Source of the DNA: an uncultured Verrucomicrobiales bacterium
GTDB lineage: Bacteria; Verrucomicrobiota; Verrucomicrobiia; Verrucomicrobiales; Akkermansiaceae
Assembly (NCBI GenBank): GCA_937952875.1
Contig: CALFDI010000198.1
Span: forward strand, 1 to 6,077
Length of the DNA: 6,077 nt
Direction: 5' to 3'
Of this stretch, positions 1-5,899 are shown in pieces. The position numbers were made by a program, and so were the translations under genes. A model generated the notes under the pieces. It had not been told where the DNA came from and made no database searches. It saw only the letters and a list, made by a program, of their open reading frames with translations. Position 1 is the first letter of the stretch; each line of letters starts with the position of its first letter.

Positions 1-1211
1 ATATATGCGAGCGCCTCAATCTCAATCACCCCTGACTCGATCAATGCATCATACGGCTTAGCCGTGGACTCTCCTCCCTCTTTCTTTTTTGCCTTACGCT
101 TAGCCGTCTGTGACACCGGAGGCTGGAAGAGTAAATCCAAGGCATCATAGATTGGCTGAAGCCACGGGCGCATTTTCTCATCGAGTGAGCCAGGTAGGAA
201 TCCTAGCTGTTCACCCATAGCAACGACAGGCCTTGAGACTGTAAGACCGTTATATCTCCTGTTAAACATTTCACTTAAGCCAGCTGCTACAGCTACTAAA
301 GTCTTACCAGTTCCAGCCTGACCATATACTGTAACCAGCGAGATATCTGGATTCAAAAGAGCATCAATCAGGCATTTTTGACCGAGATTCAGTGGCTTCA
401 GCTGGTGCCCGTCTGGAATCCTGAGAACATCTGGAATGACAAGTCGCACAAATGTGCCTGCCGCGTCTAGCCGAGCTGGCATCGTCTGCTTTTCTCCAGC
501 TTCTAGTAGCACATACTGATTCGTCGCCACTCCAGCGCGAAATTCCGGCGAAAGCTCCAGATGGCCACTACTTGCAAACCGTTGCAGCTCGCTAGGCTCT
601 ACCGCTATACGAGAAAGATCATAATTGGAAAGCTCTTTGGGATCAACTTTATCATTCTGGTAATCTTGACACTGAATCCCCACAGCCTTTGCTTTGAGCT
701 GCATGTTCAGATCTTTAGTAATTAATATGACTTCACCTTTATTATACTCCTCGATCAGAAGAGTGCAGGCGAGAATCCGGTGATCCACCTTTCCTTTCTC
801 AGGAAAAATCTCGTAGAACTGCTCAAGACGTTTAGAGCTTTTCTCGCAGCTCTTTGAATCAAACAGGATCAAACGCACAGATCCACCACCCTCCGTAGAA
901 ATCCCTTTTGTCACGTGACCACCTTCACTAAATAAGGCGGTTAAGGTGCGATGAACTTTCCGAGCATTAGCACCACGCTCTGTGTGTTCATTTTTGAATC
1001 GATCAAGTTCGACAAGAATATCTACAGGCAGACAAACGTGATTATCAGCAAATCGATTCAAGCATGCGGGATCATGAAGGACGACGTTTGTATCTAATAC
1101 AAAATTTTTCCCTTTGGTTGAGGGAGCTTTTAAGCCGTAGCGGTTAACTTCTGCTGAAGACAATGATGGTGAAGAGTTATGCTTATCGATTTCAGGAGCG
1201 CTTTGAATCAT
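1..1211 (-). CDS. phoH: PIN-PhoH family protein (PhoH2/YlaK-like), C-terminus cut by window edge
   Basis: This is the first 403 codons of a two-domain protein; the reading frame runs off the left edge. Residues about 36-175 form a PIN domain with the expected acidic residues: D40 in VLDTN, E68 and D70 in ILVELDRFK, D143 in KVDHRILA and D167 in TKDLNM. From about residue 257 comes a PhoH ATPase domain with Walker A GQAGTGKT (297-304), SRPVV (326-330) and the family stretch GFLPGSLDEKMRPWLQP (337-353). The window ends at EALAY, just before the expected RGR and Walker B motifs, so these cannot be checked. Relatives are RNA-acting ATPases with a PIN nuclease domain; the exact substrate is unknown. 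The ATG at 1211 is the only ATG between the upstream in-frame TGA (1239-1241) and the PIN domain. No Shine-Dalgarno sequence is seen. A basic loop, KRKAKKK (371-377), precedes the cut. The gene lies 158 bases after menE on the same strand. Confidence 0.93.
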   Translation of the reverse strand, partial: MIQSAPEIDKHNSSPSLSSAEVNRYGLKAPSTKGKNFVLDTNVVLHDPACLNRFADNHVCLPVDILVELDRFKNEHTERGANARKVHRTLTALFSEGGHVTKGISTEGGGSVRLILFDSKSCEKSSKRLEQFYEIFPEKGKVDHRILACTLLIEEYNKGEVILITKDLNMQLKAKAVGIQCQDYQNDKVDPKELSNYDLSRIAVEPSELQRFASSGHLELSPEFRAGVATNQYVLLEAGEKQTMPARLDAAGTFVRLVIPDVLRIPDGHQLKPLNLGQKCLIDALLNPDISLVTVYGQAGTGKTLVAVAAGLSEMFNRRYNGLTVSRPVVAMGEQLGFLPGSLDEKMRPWLQPIYDALDLLFQPPVSQTAKRKAKKKEGGESTAKPYDALIESGVIEIEALAY

Positions 1212-1361
1212 TAGATCGTCGTTTTCTATCCAGATCGATCATAGATGAATCAGGCGAAGAGGAAACGGCTCGATCTGAAACAGACCGATTCATTTTCGCA
1301 AATGGATATACGAAACACATTCGTAATCATTATTTATCAGCCTCGTAGAACTCTTGCAATC

Positions 1362-1391
1362 ATTATATACTAGATGACGACTTCTTCACAT
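1362..1391 (-). promoter_or_regulatory. Possible promoter for the PIN-PhoH gene
   Basis: On the minus strand a perfect TATAAT (1362-1367) lies directly after the menE stop codon, about 150 bases before the PIN-PhoH start. The best -35 match with an 18-base spacer is ATGTGA (1386-1391, inside the end of menE), which fits TTGACA at only three positions, and there is no extended -10. A 158-base gap after otherwise tightly packed men genes makes a separate promoter plausible. The match could easily be chance in AT-rich spacer DNA. Confidence 0.22.
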
Positions 1392-2422
1392 CTCGATGCT
1401 AATTCATGAGCCATCGTCATATCTACTTTTCCTAATTCCGTAATTGGAATATCTACGACACAGCAGTAGTTCAAAATACGAGCATAACCTAGTGCAGATT
1501 CATTCCACTGCGCGATCGCCTTCAGGAGAGCCTGCCGGTCTGTCCCCATAGCTAGCAGACGACTCCCTTTCCGCTCATCAGGCATAGCGAGAACGATGCA
1601 TTTTTTAGAAACCTTCCGTAACTGCTGCTCCACATGAGGGAGACTGACCAGTTCGCCTAGAATTTTCACCGTCCGATCAGCGCGATTGAGAAAACGAAGA
1701 GATCGCCCTTTTAGCAAAAAGCGATCAGATGTTCTAAACCATTCAGGAGTTTTCTCGTATCTCCACATTGAACCATTTTGCCTAAAATAACCGGAAAACA
1801 AAGCATCGCCTTTCAAAAGCAATGTCCCGTCATCTTCGAGCCTGGCATCCCACTCAGGCTGTAGTGTCATCCAATTCGAGCCTCTGTCTAATTCAAGTGC
1901 GACCGAAGCACAGGTCTCAGTCATCCCGTAGCTCCGCATGAGAGGCCACCCCAGACGACATGCAGAGGAATAAATGCTGTCATCTAGATATCCACCTCCG
2001 ACTAGAATAGCCCGCACGCCCTCGGGGCATGTCTTACCATAAGCCACCAGATCTACTATCTGGGCAGGAACAAGGGCTGAATACTCTGCGGAATGACAAA
2101 GCGAATAAAACTCTGCCACATCCCAACGTCCTTTAAGATGAATCACATGTTCTGACCCAGCCCTCATATGAACCATATATCCACCTACATGGTAATCAGG
2201 CAAAGCTGCTATCCACCGTCCACCTTCTGATCCTAACTGGGCAGACGATTGTTTCGCAGCTAGTTCAAGTGACTCCTGAGTGATATGAACCCATTTCGGG
2301 GCACCCGACGATCCGGATGTTTGAAATAAATAGCCACTTAATTCAAAGGCCTCTGCCTGCTTGACGACTTCTTTGGTATCTATCCCAGGAGCAGCCTTTA
2401 TGATAACTCTAGGCGCTTCCAT
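1370..2422 (-). CDS. menE: o-Succinylbenzoate-CoA ligase (MenE), short form
   Basis: This is a member of the acyl-adenylate-forming family. MenE turns o-succinylbenzoate into its CoA ester with ATP, in the cytoplasm, for menaquinone synthesis. The motifs appear in order: phosphate-binding loop TSGSSGAPK (35-43), LPDYHVGGYM (74-83), YGMTET (165-170), FRTSDRF (229-235, where most relatives have TGD), the hinge region NRADRTVKILGE (246-257), and a C-terminal GK with the expected catalytic lysine K332. At 350 residues it is clearly shorter than the E. coli or Bacillus enzymes (about 450-490). The missing part is N-terminal, since the phosphate loop begins at residue 35. An in-frame TGA seven codons upstream, with no other start between, rules out a longer protein. 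The assignment to MenE rather than another ligase rests on the 25-base overlap with menC, its partner in the pathway. No Shine-Dalgarno sequence precedes the start. Confidence 0.87.
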   Translation of the reverse strand: MEAPRVIIKAAPGIDTKEVVKQAEAFELSGYLFQTSGSSGAPKWVHITQESLELAAKQSSAQLGSEGGRWIAALPDYHVGGYMVHMRAGSEHVIHLKGRWDVAEFYSLCHSAEYSALVPAQIVDLVAYGKTCPEGVRAILVGGGYLDDSIYSSACRLGWPLMRSYGMTETCASVALELDRGSNWMTLQPEWDARLEDDGTLLLKGDALFSGYFRQNGSMWRYEKTPEWFRTSDRFLLKGRSLRFLNRADRTVKILGELVSLPHVEQQLRKVSKKCIVLAMPDERKGSRLLAMGTDRQALLKAIAQWNESALGYARILNYCCVVDIPITELGKVDMTMAHELASRCEEVVI

Positions 2423-3378
2423 TTTTGATCTTTTAGTAGTTCATCAAATCCTAAGCCTAAGCCTTCGGACGGTGTGAATTGAGGTTGTATGGGTCCGAGT
2501 GCTTCTGTGAAGGCAGTCTTTTCAAATAAACCATGCGTCTGCAAACCGCATAGGCCAATTGCACCTGGAAAACTAATCCCCATACTCATGGCATTCCATG
2601 CATCAAATGACTGACCAAGTGGATGTTGCATATAGCTCGTTATGATAGCTGGCTTCCCTTGATTAACCGCAGATTCTGTCAAAATAAATGGTTCATCAAC
2701 AGAAGGCTTTATTACGATGACTTGTGCTCCATCATTCTTCTGAGCAGACTCTCTATCGACCGCCAAATTGATTCCGACTTCTCGGCGAATCCGCTTCCAA
2801 GGCTCCGCCGAATATGGAGACGGATCTTCGATGAAATCAATTTTGTGCTTTAGCTCATCGTTAAACGTTTTGATAAATGTAATCGCTTCATCGGGCTCAA
2901 GAGCTTCATTCAGATCGAGCCTCCAGCGCAGTGATGGATACGCCTTGGCTAATTCATTAAGGGATTTTGATTCCTGCCGAAGATTACGCCCAACCTTACA
3001 TTTCACAGTCGTGAATCCACTACTTAAGGCTTCTTCGATCGTCTCTCCATTCACCTCAGTGAGTGTTGCATGGCTCTCAGGCACCTCAACTTCATCAAAC
3101 ATCCAATCTTCGAGTTCTCGCGCATCGCCATCCATCTTAGCGCATCTCAGAGCACGCTTAACGATCGGCCAACGGCGCGCGCCAGCTAGATCTTTTAGAC
3201 ATTTCTCTAGAGAAGGATCGCCCAATTCCGGCCACGGATGAATGCAACCATACCCAGAGCCGACTTTAATGAGCATCCCTTCAAACGTGCGACGTGAAGA
3301 TGCGGCATTCAACGTCCCTGCACTGCGTAATGTATAGGGCGCGTAGTAGATAGAGTTATCAGATAAATCAAAAGTCAT
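2398..3378 (-). CDS. menC: o-Succinylbenzoate synthase (MenC)
   Basis: This is an enolase-superfamily enzyme that dehydrates SHCHC (2-succinyl-6-hydroxy-2,4-cyclohexadiene-1-carboxylate) to o-succinylbenzoate. All the expected active-site residues are visible and well spaced: the KxK pair K126 and K128 (VKCKVGR), metal ligands D155 (RLDLN), E184 (FIEDPSP) and D208 (AVDRES), and the second catalytic lysine K224 (VIKPS). This matches the E. coli order K131, K133, D161, E190, D213, K235. At 326 residues it has normal family length. The start overlaps the menA stop in an ATGA arrangement (3375-3378), which suggests coupled translation, and the end overlaps menE by 25 bases. The region before the ATG lies within menA and has no Shine-Dalgarno sequence. 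Some family members also racemise N-acylamino acids, but the menA and menE neighbours make the menaquinone role the natural reading. Confidence 0.93.
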   Translation of the reverse strand: MTFDLSDNSIYYAPYTLRSAGTLNAASSRRTFEGMLIKVGSGYGCIHPWPELGDPSLEKCLKDLAGARRWPIVKRALRCAKMDGDARELEDWMFDEVEVPESHATLTEVNGETIEEALSSGFTTVKCKVGRNLRQESKSLNELAKAYPSLRWRLDLNEALEPDEAITFIKTFNDELKHKIDFIEDPSPYSAEPWKRIRREVGINLAVDRESAQKNDGAQVIVIKPSVDEPFILTESAVNQGKPAIITSYMQHPLGQSFDAWNAMSMGISFPGAIGLCGLQTHGLFEKTAFTEALGPIQPQFTPSEGLGLGFDELLKDQKWKRLELS

Positions 3379-4244
3379 GAAAGCACTAGGACAGTAAGAA
3401 TTCCCGCATAGGACAAAAGCATGAGAGCGCTAAGAGCGAGTAATTTATTATAATAGGTTGAAGGCTTCACCATGAGAACTCTCACCACGATAAAAACTCC
3501 CAACGTGCACATTGGTAGACCCGTAAAGATCCATGAAGATTTATCAAATGACATCCAACCCTGTGCGAGCATTCCTGCTAACACGACCTCCCACACAATG
3601 ATTTGCCGCGCGCCAGAGACTCCTAATTTCACAGCGAGAGTCCGTTTATTAGAACGCGTATCTTCTTCGTGGTCTCGTAGATTATTTATTGAAATCAAGA
3701 GAGCTGAGAGCAGCCCAACTTGTGCACCTGCGAGTGCAGCCTCCGCAGTCCATGCACCTGTCTGAACAAAGACAGTGCCCATCACTGCAACGAAGCCAAA
3801 AAATATAATCACAAACACTTCGCCCAGACCAAGATACGCGAGAGGAAACGGACCACCTGTGTAGCCGTAAGCGAAGAAGAACGACACAAGACCGACCAGT
3901 AATATAGGCCAGCCAGCAGCATGCCATAAAACAGCTCCACACAGAGCTGCCAGTAAAAGACAGACACAGCCAGATACCATAACCGTGCGAGAACTCAGTT
4001 GACCGCTTGATGTCGCGCGAACTGGGCCTAGACGTTTTGCCGTATCAGCTCCTTTTTTTGCATCGATCGCATCGTTGAAGAAATTCGTCGCAATTTGAAT
4101 AAAAACTGCGCCAAAGAGCGTGCATCCAGCGAGTAGCCAATTCAGTCTGCCTGCCTCAGCCCACACGAGAAGACATCCCACCCAGACTGGAACAATGGCA
4201 GCAGGTAGAGTCTTCGGCCGAGCTGCTAGAATCCATGGAGGCAT
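3375..4244 (-). CDS. menA: 1,4-Dihydroxy-2-naphthoate polyprenyltransferase (MenA)
   Basis: This is a UbiA-superfamily integral membrane prenyltransferase. It attaches the polyprenyl tail to dihydroxynaphthoate to give demethylmenaquinone. Both Asp-rich magnesium-diphosphate motifs are present: NFFNDAIDAKKGAD (54-67, with D58 and D61) and NNLRDHEEDTRSNKRT (187-202, with D191 and D195). GPVRATSSGQLS (73-84) and the N-terminal RPKTLPAAIVPV (9-20) are typical of MenA and help separate it from UbiA or heme-farnesylating relatives. About eight or nine hydrophobic segments span the 289 residues, a normal length. The gene begins 42 bases after the DoxX/MauE-like gene and overlaps menC by four bases, so it is probably part of one operon. 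Only a weak purine stretch (AGAG) precedes the ATG. Confidence 0.94.
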   Translation of the reverse strand: MPPWILAARPKTLPAAIVPVWVGCLLVWAEAGRLNWLLAGCTLFGAVFIQIATNFFNDAIDAKKGADTAKRLGPVRATSSGQLSSRTVMVSGCVCLLLAALCGAVLWHAAGWPILLVGLVSFFFAYGYTGGPFPLAYLGLGEVFVIIFFGFVAVMGTVFVQTGAWTAEAALAGAQVGLLSALLISINNLRDHEEDTRSNKRTLAVKLGVSGARQIIVWEVVLAGMLAQGWMSFDKSSWIFTGLPMCTLGVFIVVRVLMVKPSTYYNKLLALSALMLLSYAGILTVLVLS

Positions 4245-4286
4245 ACGAAAATCTCTAAGCTAGCTGATGTGTCTCTGCAAGTCGCC

Positions 4287-4760
4287 TTAGGCGAGCTTCA
4301 ACTTACGTCCACGGAATCGATGCTTTGGACGAGTGGCTTCTACATACGCCATAATCGCAACGAGTATAAGCAGAGCCACATTAATTCCGATTCCAAGAGG
4401 ATAATTCGTCGATTCCGTCGCGCTCCACGGTGTGCAACCGCAACTCACCTCCAGTCCCCTAGCCCAGGCCTGAGCAAGGGCTCCGATGAAGACGAGAAGT
4501 AAACCAGCATTCACTGCAAGAGCACCGTAGTAGACGAAACGAAGTAATATACATATGCCTATGACAATCTCTAACCACGGCACGAAATACCCCACTGCAG
4601 TATTCCACATAACATCAGTCGTGATGGCATAATTTGAGATGTTCTCGATAAAATCAGGGAGACGAAAGAGCTTCTCCGCCCCAAGATAAATCCACGCGAC
4701 ACCTACGACCGCTCTGAGGAAAATCCACGGAGTCGGTTCAGTTCTCCAACTTCTAAACAT
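4287..4760 (-). CDS. DoxX/MauE-family four-helix membrane protein
   Basis: This is a 157-residue protein with four hydrophobic segments (about 12-28, 54-74, 77-100 and 122-140) and a strongly basic tail (RPKHRFRGRKLK). The pattern PWLEIVIGICIL (61-72) followed by a CGC motif at C107-C109 after the third helix is what I associate with the MauE branch of the DoxX group. MauE takes part in maturing disulfide-rich methylamine dehydrogenase, and other DoxX relatives touch quinones or thiol redox. The real substrate here is unknown. It is the first gene after the coxB terminator and lies 42 bases ahead of menA, so it probably leads the men operon. The ATG at 4760 has a weak AGGT nine bases upstream, the nearest thing to a ribosome binding site in the window. 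No methylamine dehydrogenase genes are present, so a mau role is not supported. Confidence 0.8.
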   Translation of the reverse strand: MFRSWRTEPTPWIFLRAVVGVAWIYLGAEKLFRLPDFIENISNYAITTDVMWNTAVGYFVPWLEIVIGICILLRFVYYGALAVNAGLLLVFIGALAQAWARGLEVSCGCTPWSATESTNYPLGIGINVALLILVAIMAYVEATRPKHRFRGRKLKLA

Positions 4761-4810
4761 GAGTAAGATACCTATCAGGGAAAAGCCGCTCTCGTCAGCA
4801 CAAAGTTTCT

Positions 4811-4844
4811 AAAGAAAAAGGCCATCTCGCACCTGAGATGACCT
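4811..4844 (-). terminator. Rho-independent terminator after coxB
   Basis: On the minus strand, AGGTCATCTC pairs with GAGATGGCCT around a six-base loop (AGGTGC). This is a ten-base-pair stem with a single G-U pair. It is followed at once by a T-rich run, TTTTCTTT, at 4811-4818. It begins 25 bases after the coxB stop and 51 bases before the next start, so it separates the oxidase unit from the DoxX-men unit. Confidence 0.88.
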
Positions 4845-4869
4845 CTTTGTAAAACTTAGCAAAGCTCGA

Positions 4870-5652
4870 TTAGTTACTCGTTAACTTATCAGCGTTAGAC
4901 TCAAGAGCCGCTGTTGTCTGAGCATCTGCCCACTTGGTGTAAGCTTTGTCACTGATGACCTGAAGTGTTCCTACCATATTGGCATGGCCTTCTCCACAGA
5001 GCTGGGCACAGACGACTGACGTTTCCATTTCACGTAATGGAGTGAACCACATTGGAATATCCTTGCCCGGCATTGCATCCTGCTGGATCCGCATTGGAAC
5101 GATGGCAAAGTTATGAATCACGTCTGTTGATGTGATCTGTAAGATCGCTGGACGTCCGACTGGGATCTTGAGAACTGCACTCTCATAATCGTCGAATCCA
5201 TTCGGATCGTTAGGATCTATGCATGGATCACCCACCTTATTCACGAGTGAACGATCAATGCGTCCAAACTTTCCATCTGCACCAGGGTAGTGGTAATTCC
5301 AAGCAAACTGATAACCAATGCAACGCACTCTCACTGGATCATCCGCCTGGACACGATCGAATGAATCGACGCGCTCAGCCCAGAGAGGAAAGGCGAAACC
5401 GAGAAGCAATACAGCCTCAACGATCACAACACCGATTTCAAGGTGACTTGAAATGTGATTCTTCACACCATGATAGGAAGCGCGAGCATTCCTACGGTGC
5501 CAAAAACGAAATGAGCAATAGAAGAAGAAAATCGTCCAGCCTATGCCTAGTGCGAGCATGAAGTAGTGAACAACATCGATCATGTGATCAACTTGACCAC
5601 CGTGCTGCGAATAGTTCTCGGGCATACCGAGCGCTTTACTTGGAGAAAACAT
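4870..5652 (-). CDS. coxB: Cytochrome c oxidase subunit II (CoxB)
   Basis: This subunit of an aa3-type heme-copper oxidase takes electrons from cytochrome c through its CuA centre on the outer face. The CuA ligands are all present: H180 (DVIHNF), C215 and C219 in CAQLCG, H223 and M226. The middle residue of the cysteine loop is Q217 where many enzymes have Glu. The aromatic stretch GYQFAWNYHYPG (113-124) is the usual electron-entry region. Two transmembrane helices come first (about 29-48 and 73-91), with no lipoprotein or cleavable signal evident. The 260 residues include no fused cytochrome c domain (no CxxCH). The insert of about 30 residues after YHYPG, containing DPNDPNGFDD, resembles the CoxB types found in Bacteroidetes-like and Verrucomicrobia-like oxidases, from memory. 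The gene begins 27 bases after the small membrane protein, has no clear ribosome binding site, and is closed by a terminator. Confidence 0.96.
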   Translation of the reverse strand: MFSPSKALGMPENYSQHGGQVDHMIDVVHYFMLALGIGWTIFFFYCSFRFWHRRNARASYHGVKNHISSHLEIGVVIVEAVLLLGFAFPLWAERVDSFDRVQADDPVRVRCIGYQFAWNYHYPGADGKFGRIDRSLVNKVGDPCIDPNDPNGFDDYESAVLKIPVGRPAILQITSTDVIHNFAIVPMRIQQDAMPGKDIPMWFTPLREMETSVVCAQLCGEGHANMVGTLQVISDKAYTKWADAQTTAALESNADKLTSN

Positions 5653-5679
5653 GAGAAAAATCAGTGTCTGGAAAAAAGA

Positions 5680-5886
5680 TTACTGGTCAGGGAGATTAAA
5701 GGTATCTGCGTATTGAGGATCGATATTGTTTCGAGACTTCATTCCAAGACGAATGAAGCAGAAAAACACGATTCCAAGGACGACGACTAGAAGGACAAGC
5801 ATCAACAATATGGCGTAGCCAGCGGCATTGCCACCAGCATGCTCAAACGCTTTAGCGCAGGTGAGACAGGCAAGTGATGAAGTCAT
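5680..5886 (-). CDS. Small single-helix membrane protein with a CxxC motif
   Basis: This is a 68-residue protein with one strong transmembrane helix (about 22-46). The positive residues after it (R46, K50, R52) predict the C-terminus inside and the N-terminus outside. The short outer segment has the pair C7 and C10 (CLTC), which is not a heme-binding CxxCH. A third cysteine, C43, lies in the helix. I recognise no named family, although tiny CxxC membrane proteins beside cox genes are, as far as I recall, common in Verrucomicrobia. Its place directly before coxB, 27 bases apart and after a 13-base gap from the previous gene, suggests an accessory role in the oxidase, such as assembly, copper handling or a structural subunit; this is inference. 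No Shine-Dalgarno sequence precedes the ATG. Whether it is real is supported by tight spacing and a sensible membrane topology. Confidence 0.75.
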   Translation of the reverse strand: MTSSLACLTCAKAFEHAGGNAAGYAILLMLVLLVVVLGIVFFCFIRLGMKSRNNIDPQYADTFNLPDQ

Positions 5887-5899
5887 AGATATGATGGTA

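Noticed and set aside
1271..1287. Short hairpin in the menE-phoH gap (seven pairs with one G-U, three-base loop)
   Set aside because: No T-run follows it on the minus strand, and the stem is weak, so it cannot be called a terminator or a regulatory RNA.
1163..1348. Plus-strand frame of 61 codons across the menE-phoH gap
   Set aside because: It overlaps the start of the PIN-PhoH gene on the other strand, has no ribosome binding site and shows no recognisable domain.
2768..3241. Open plus-strand frame of 157 codons opposite menC
   Set aside because: It lies fully antisense to menC, whose active-site residues are all intact. The translation is Ser/Arg-rich and resembles no family.
4269..4502. 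Plus-strand frame of 77 codons opposite the DoxX/MauE gene
   Set aside because: It is an antisense shadow of a gene with clear helices and the CGC motif; its own translation has low complexity and no motif.
4287..4760. A methylamine utilisation (mau) locus
   Set aside because: Only a MauE-like membrane protein is present, with no dehydrogenase subunits or MauD/MauG nearby; the family name does not prove that function.
4761..4810. Possible promoter for the DoxX-men operon
   Set aside because: A promoter is expected after the coxB terminator, but I found no pair of -35 and -10 boxes with good match and spacing. TATCTT lies too close to the start codon.
5223..5561. Plus-strand frame of 112 codons opposite coxB
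   Set aside because: It is antisense to coxB, which is certain from its CuA site; the Arg/His/Gln-rich product looks like a shadow.
5857..5868. CLTC in the 68-residue protein as a heme c site
   Set aside because: The motif is CxxC followed by Ala, not the His needed for CxxCH.
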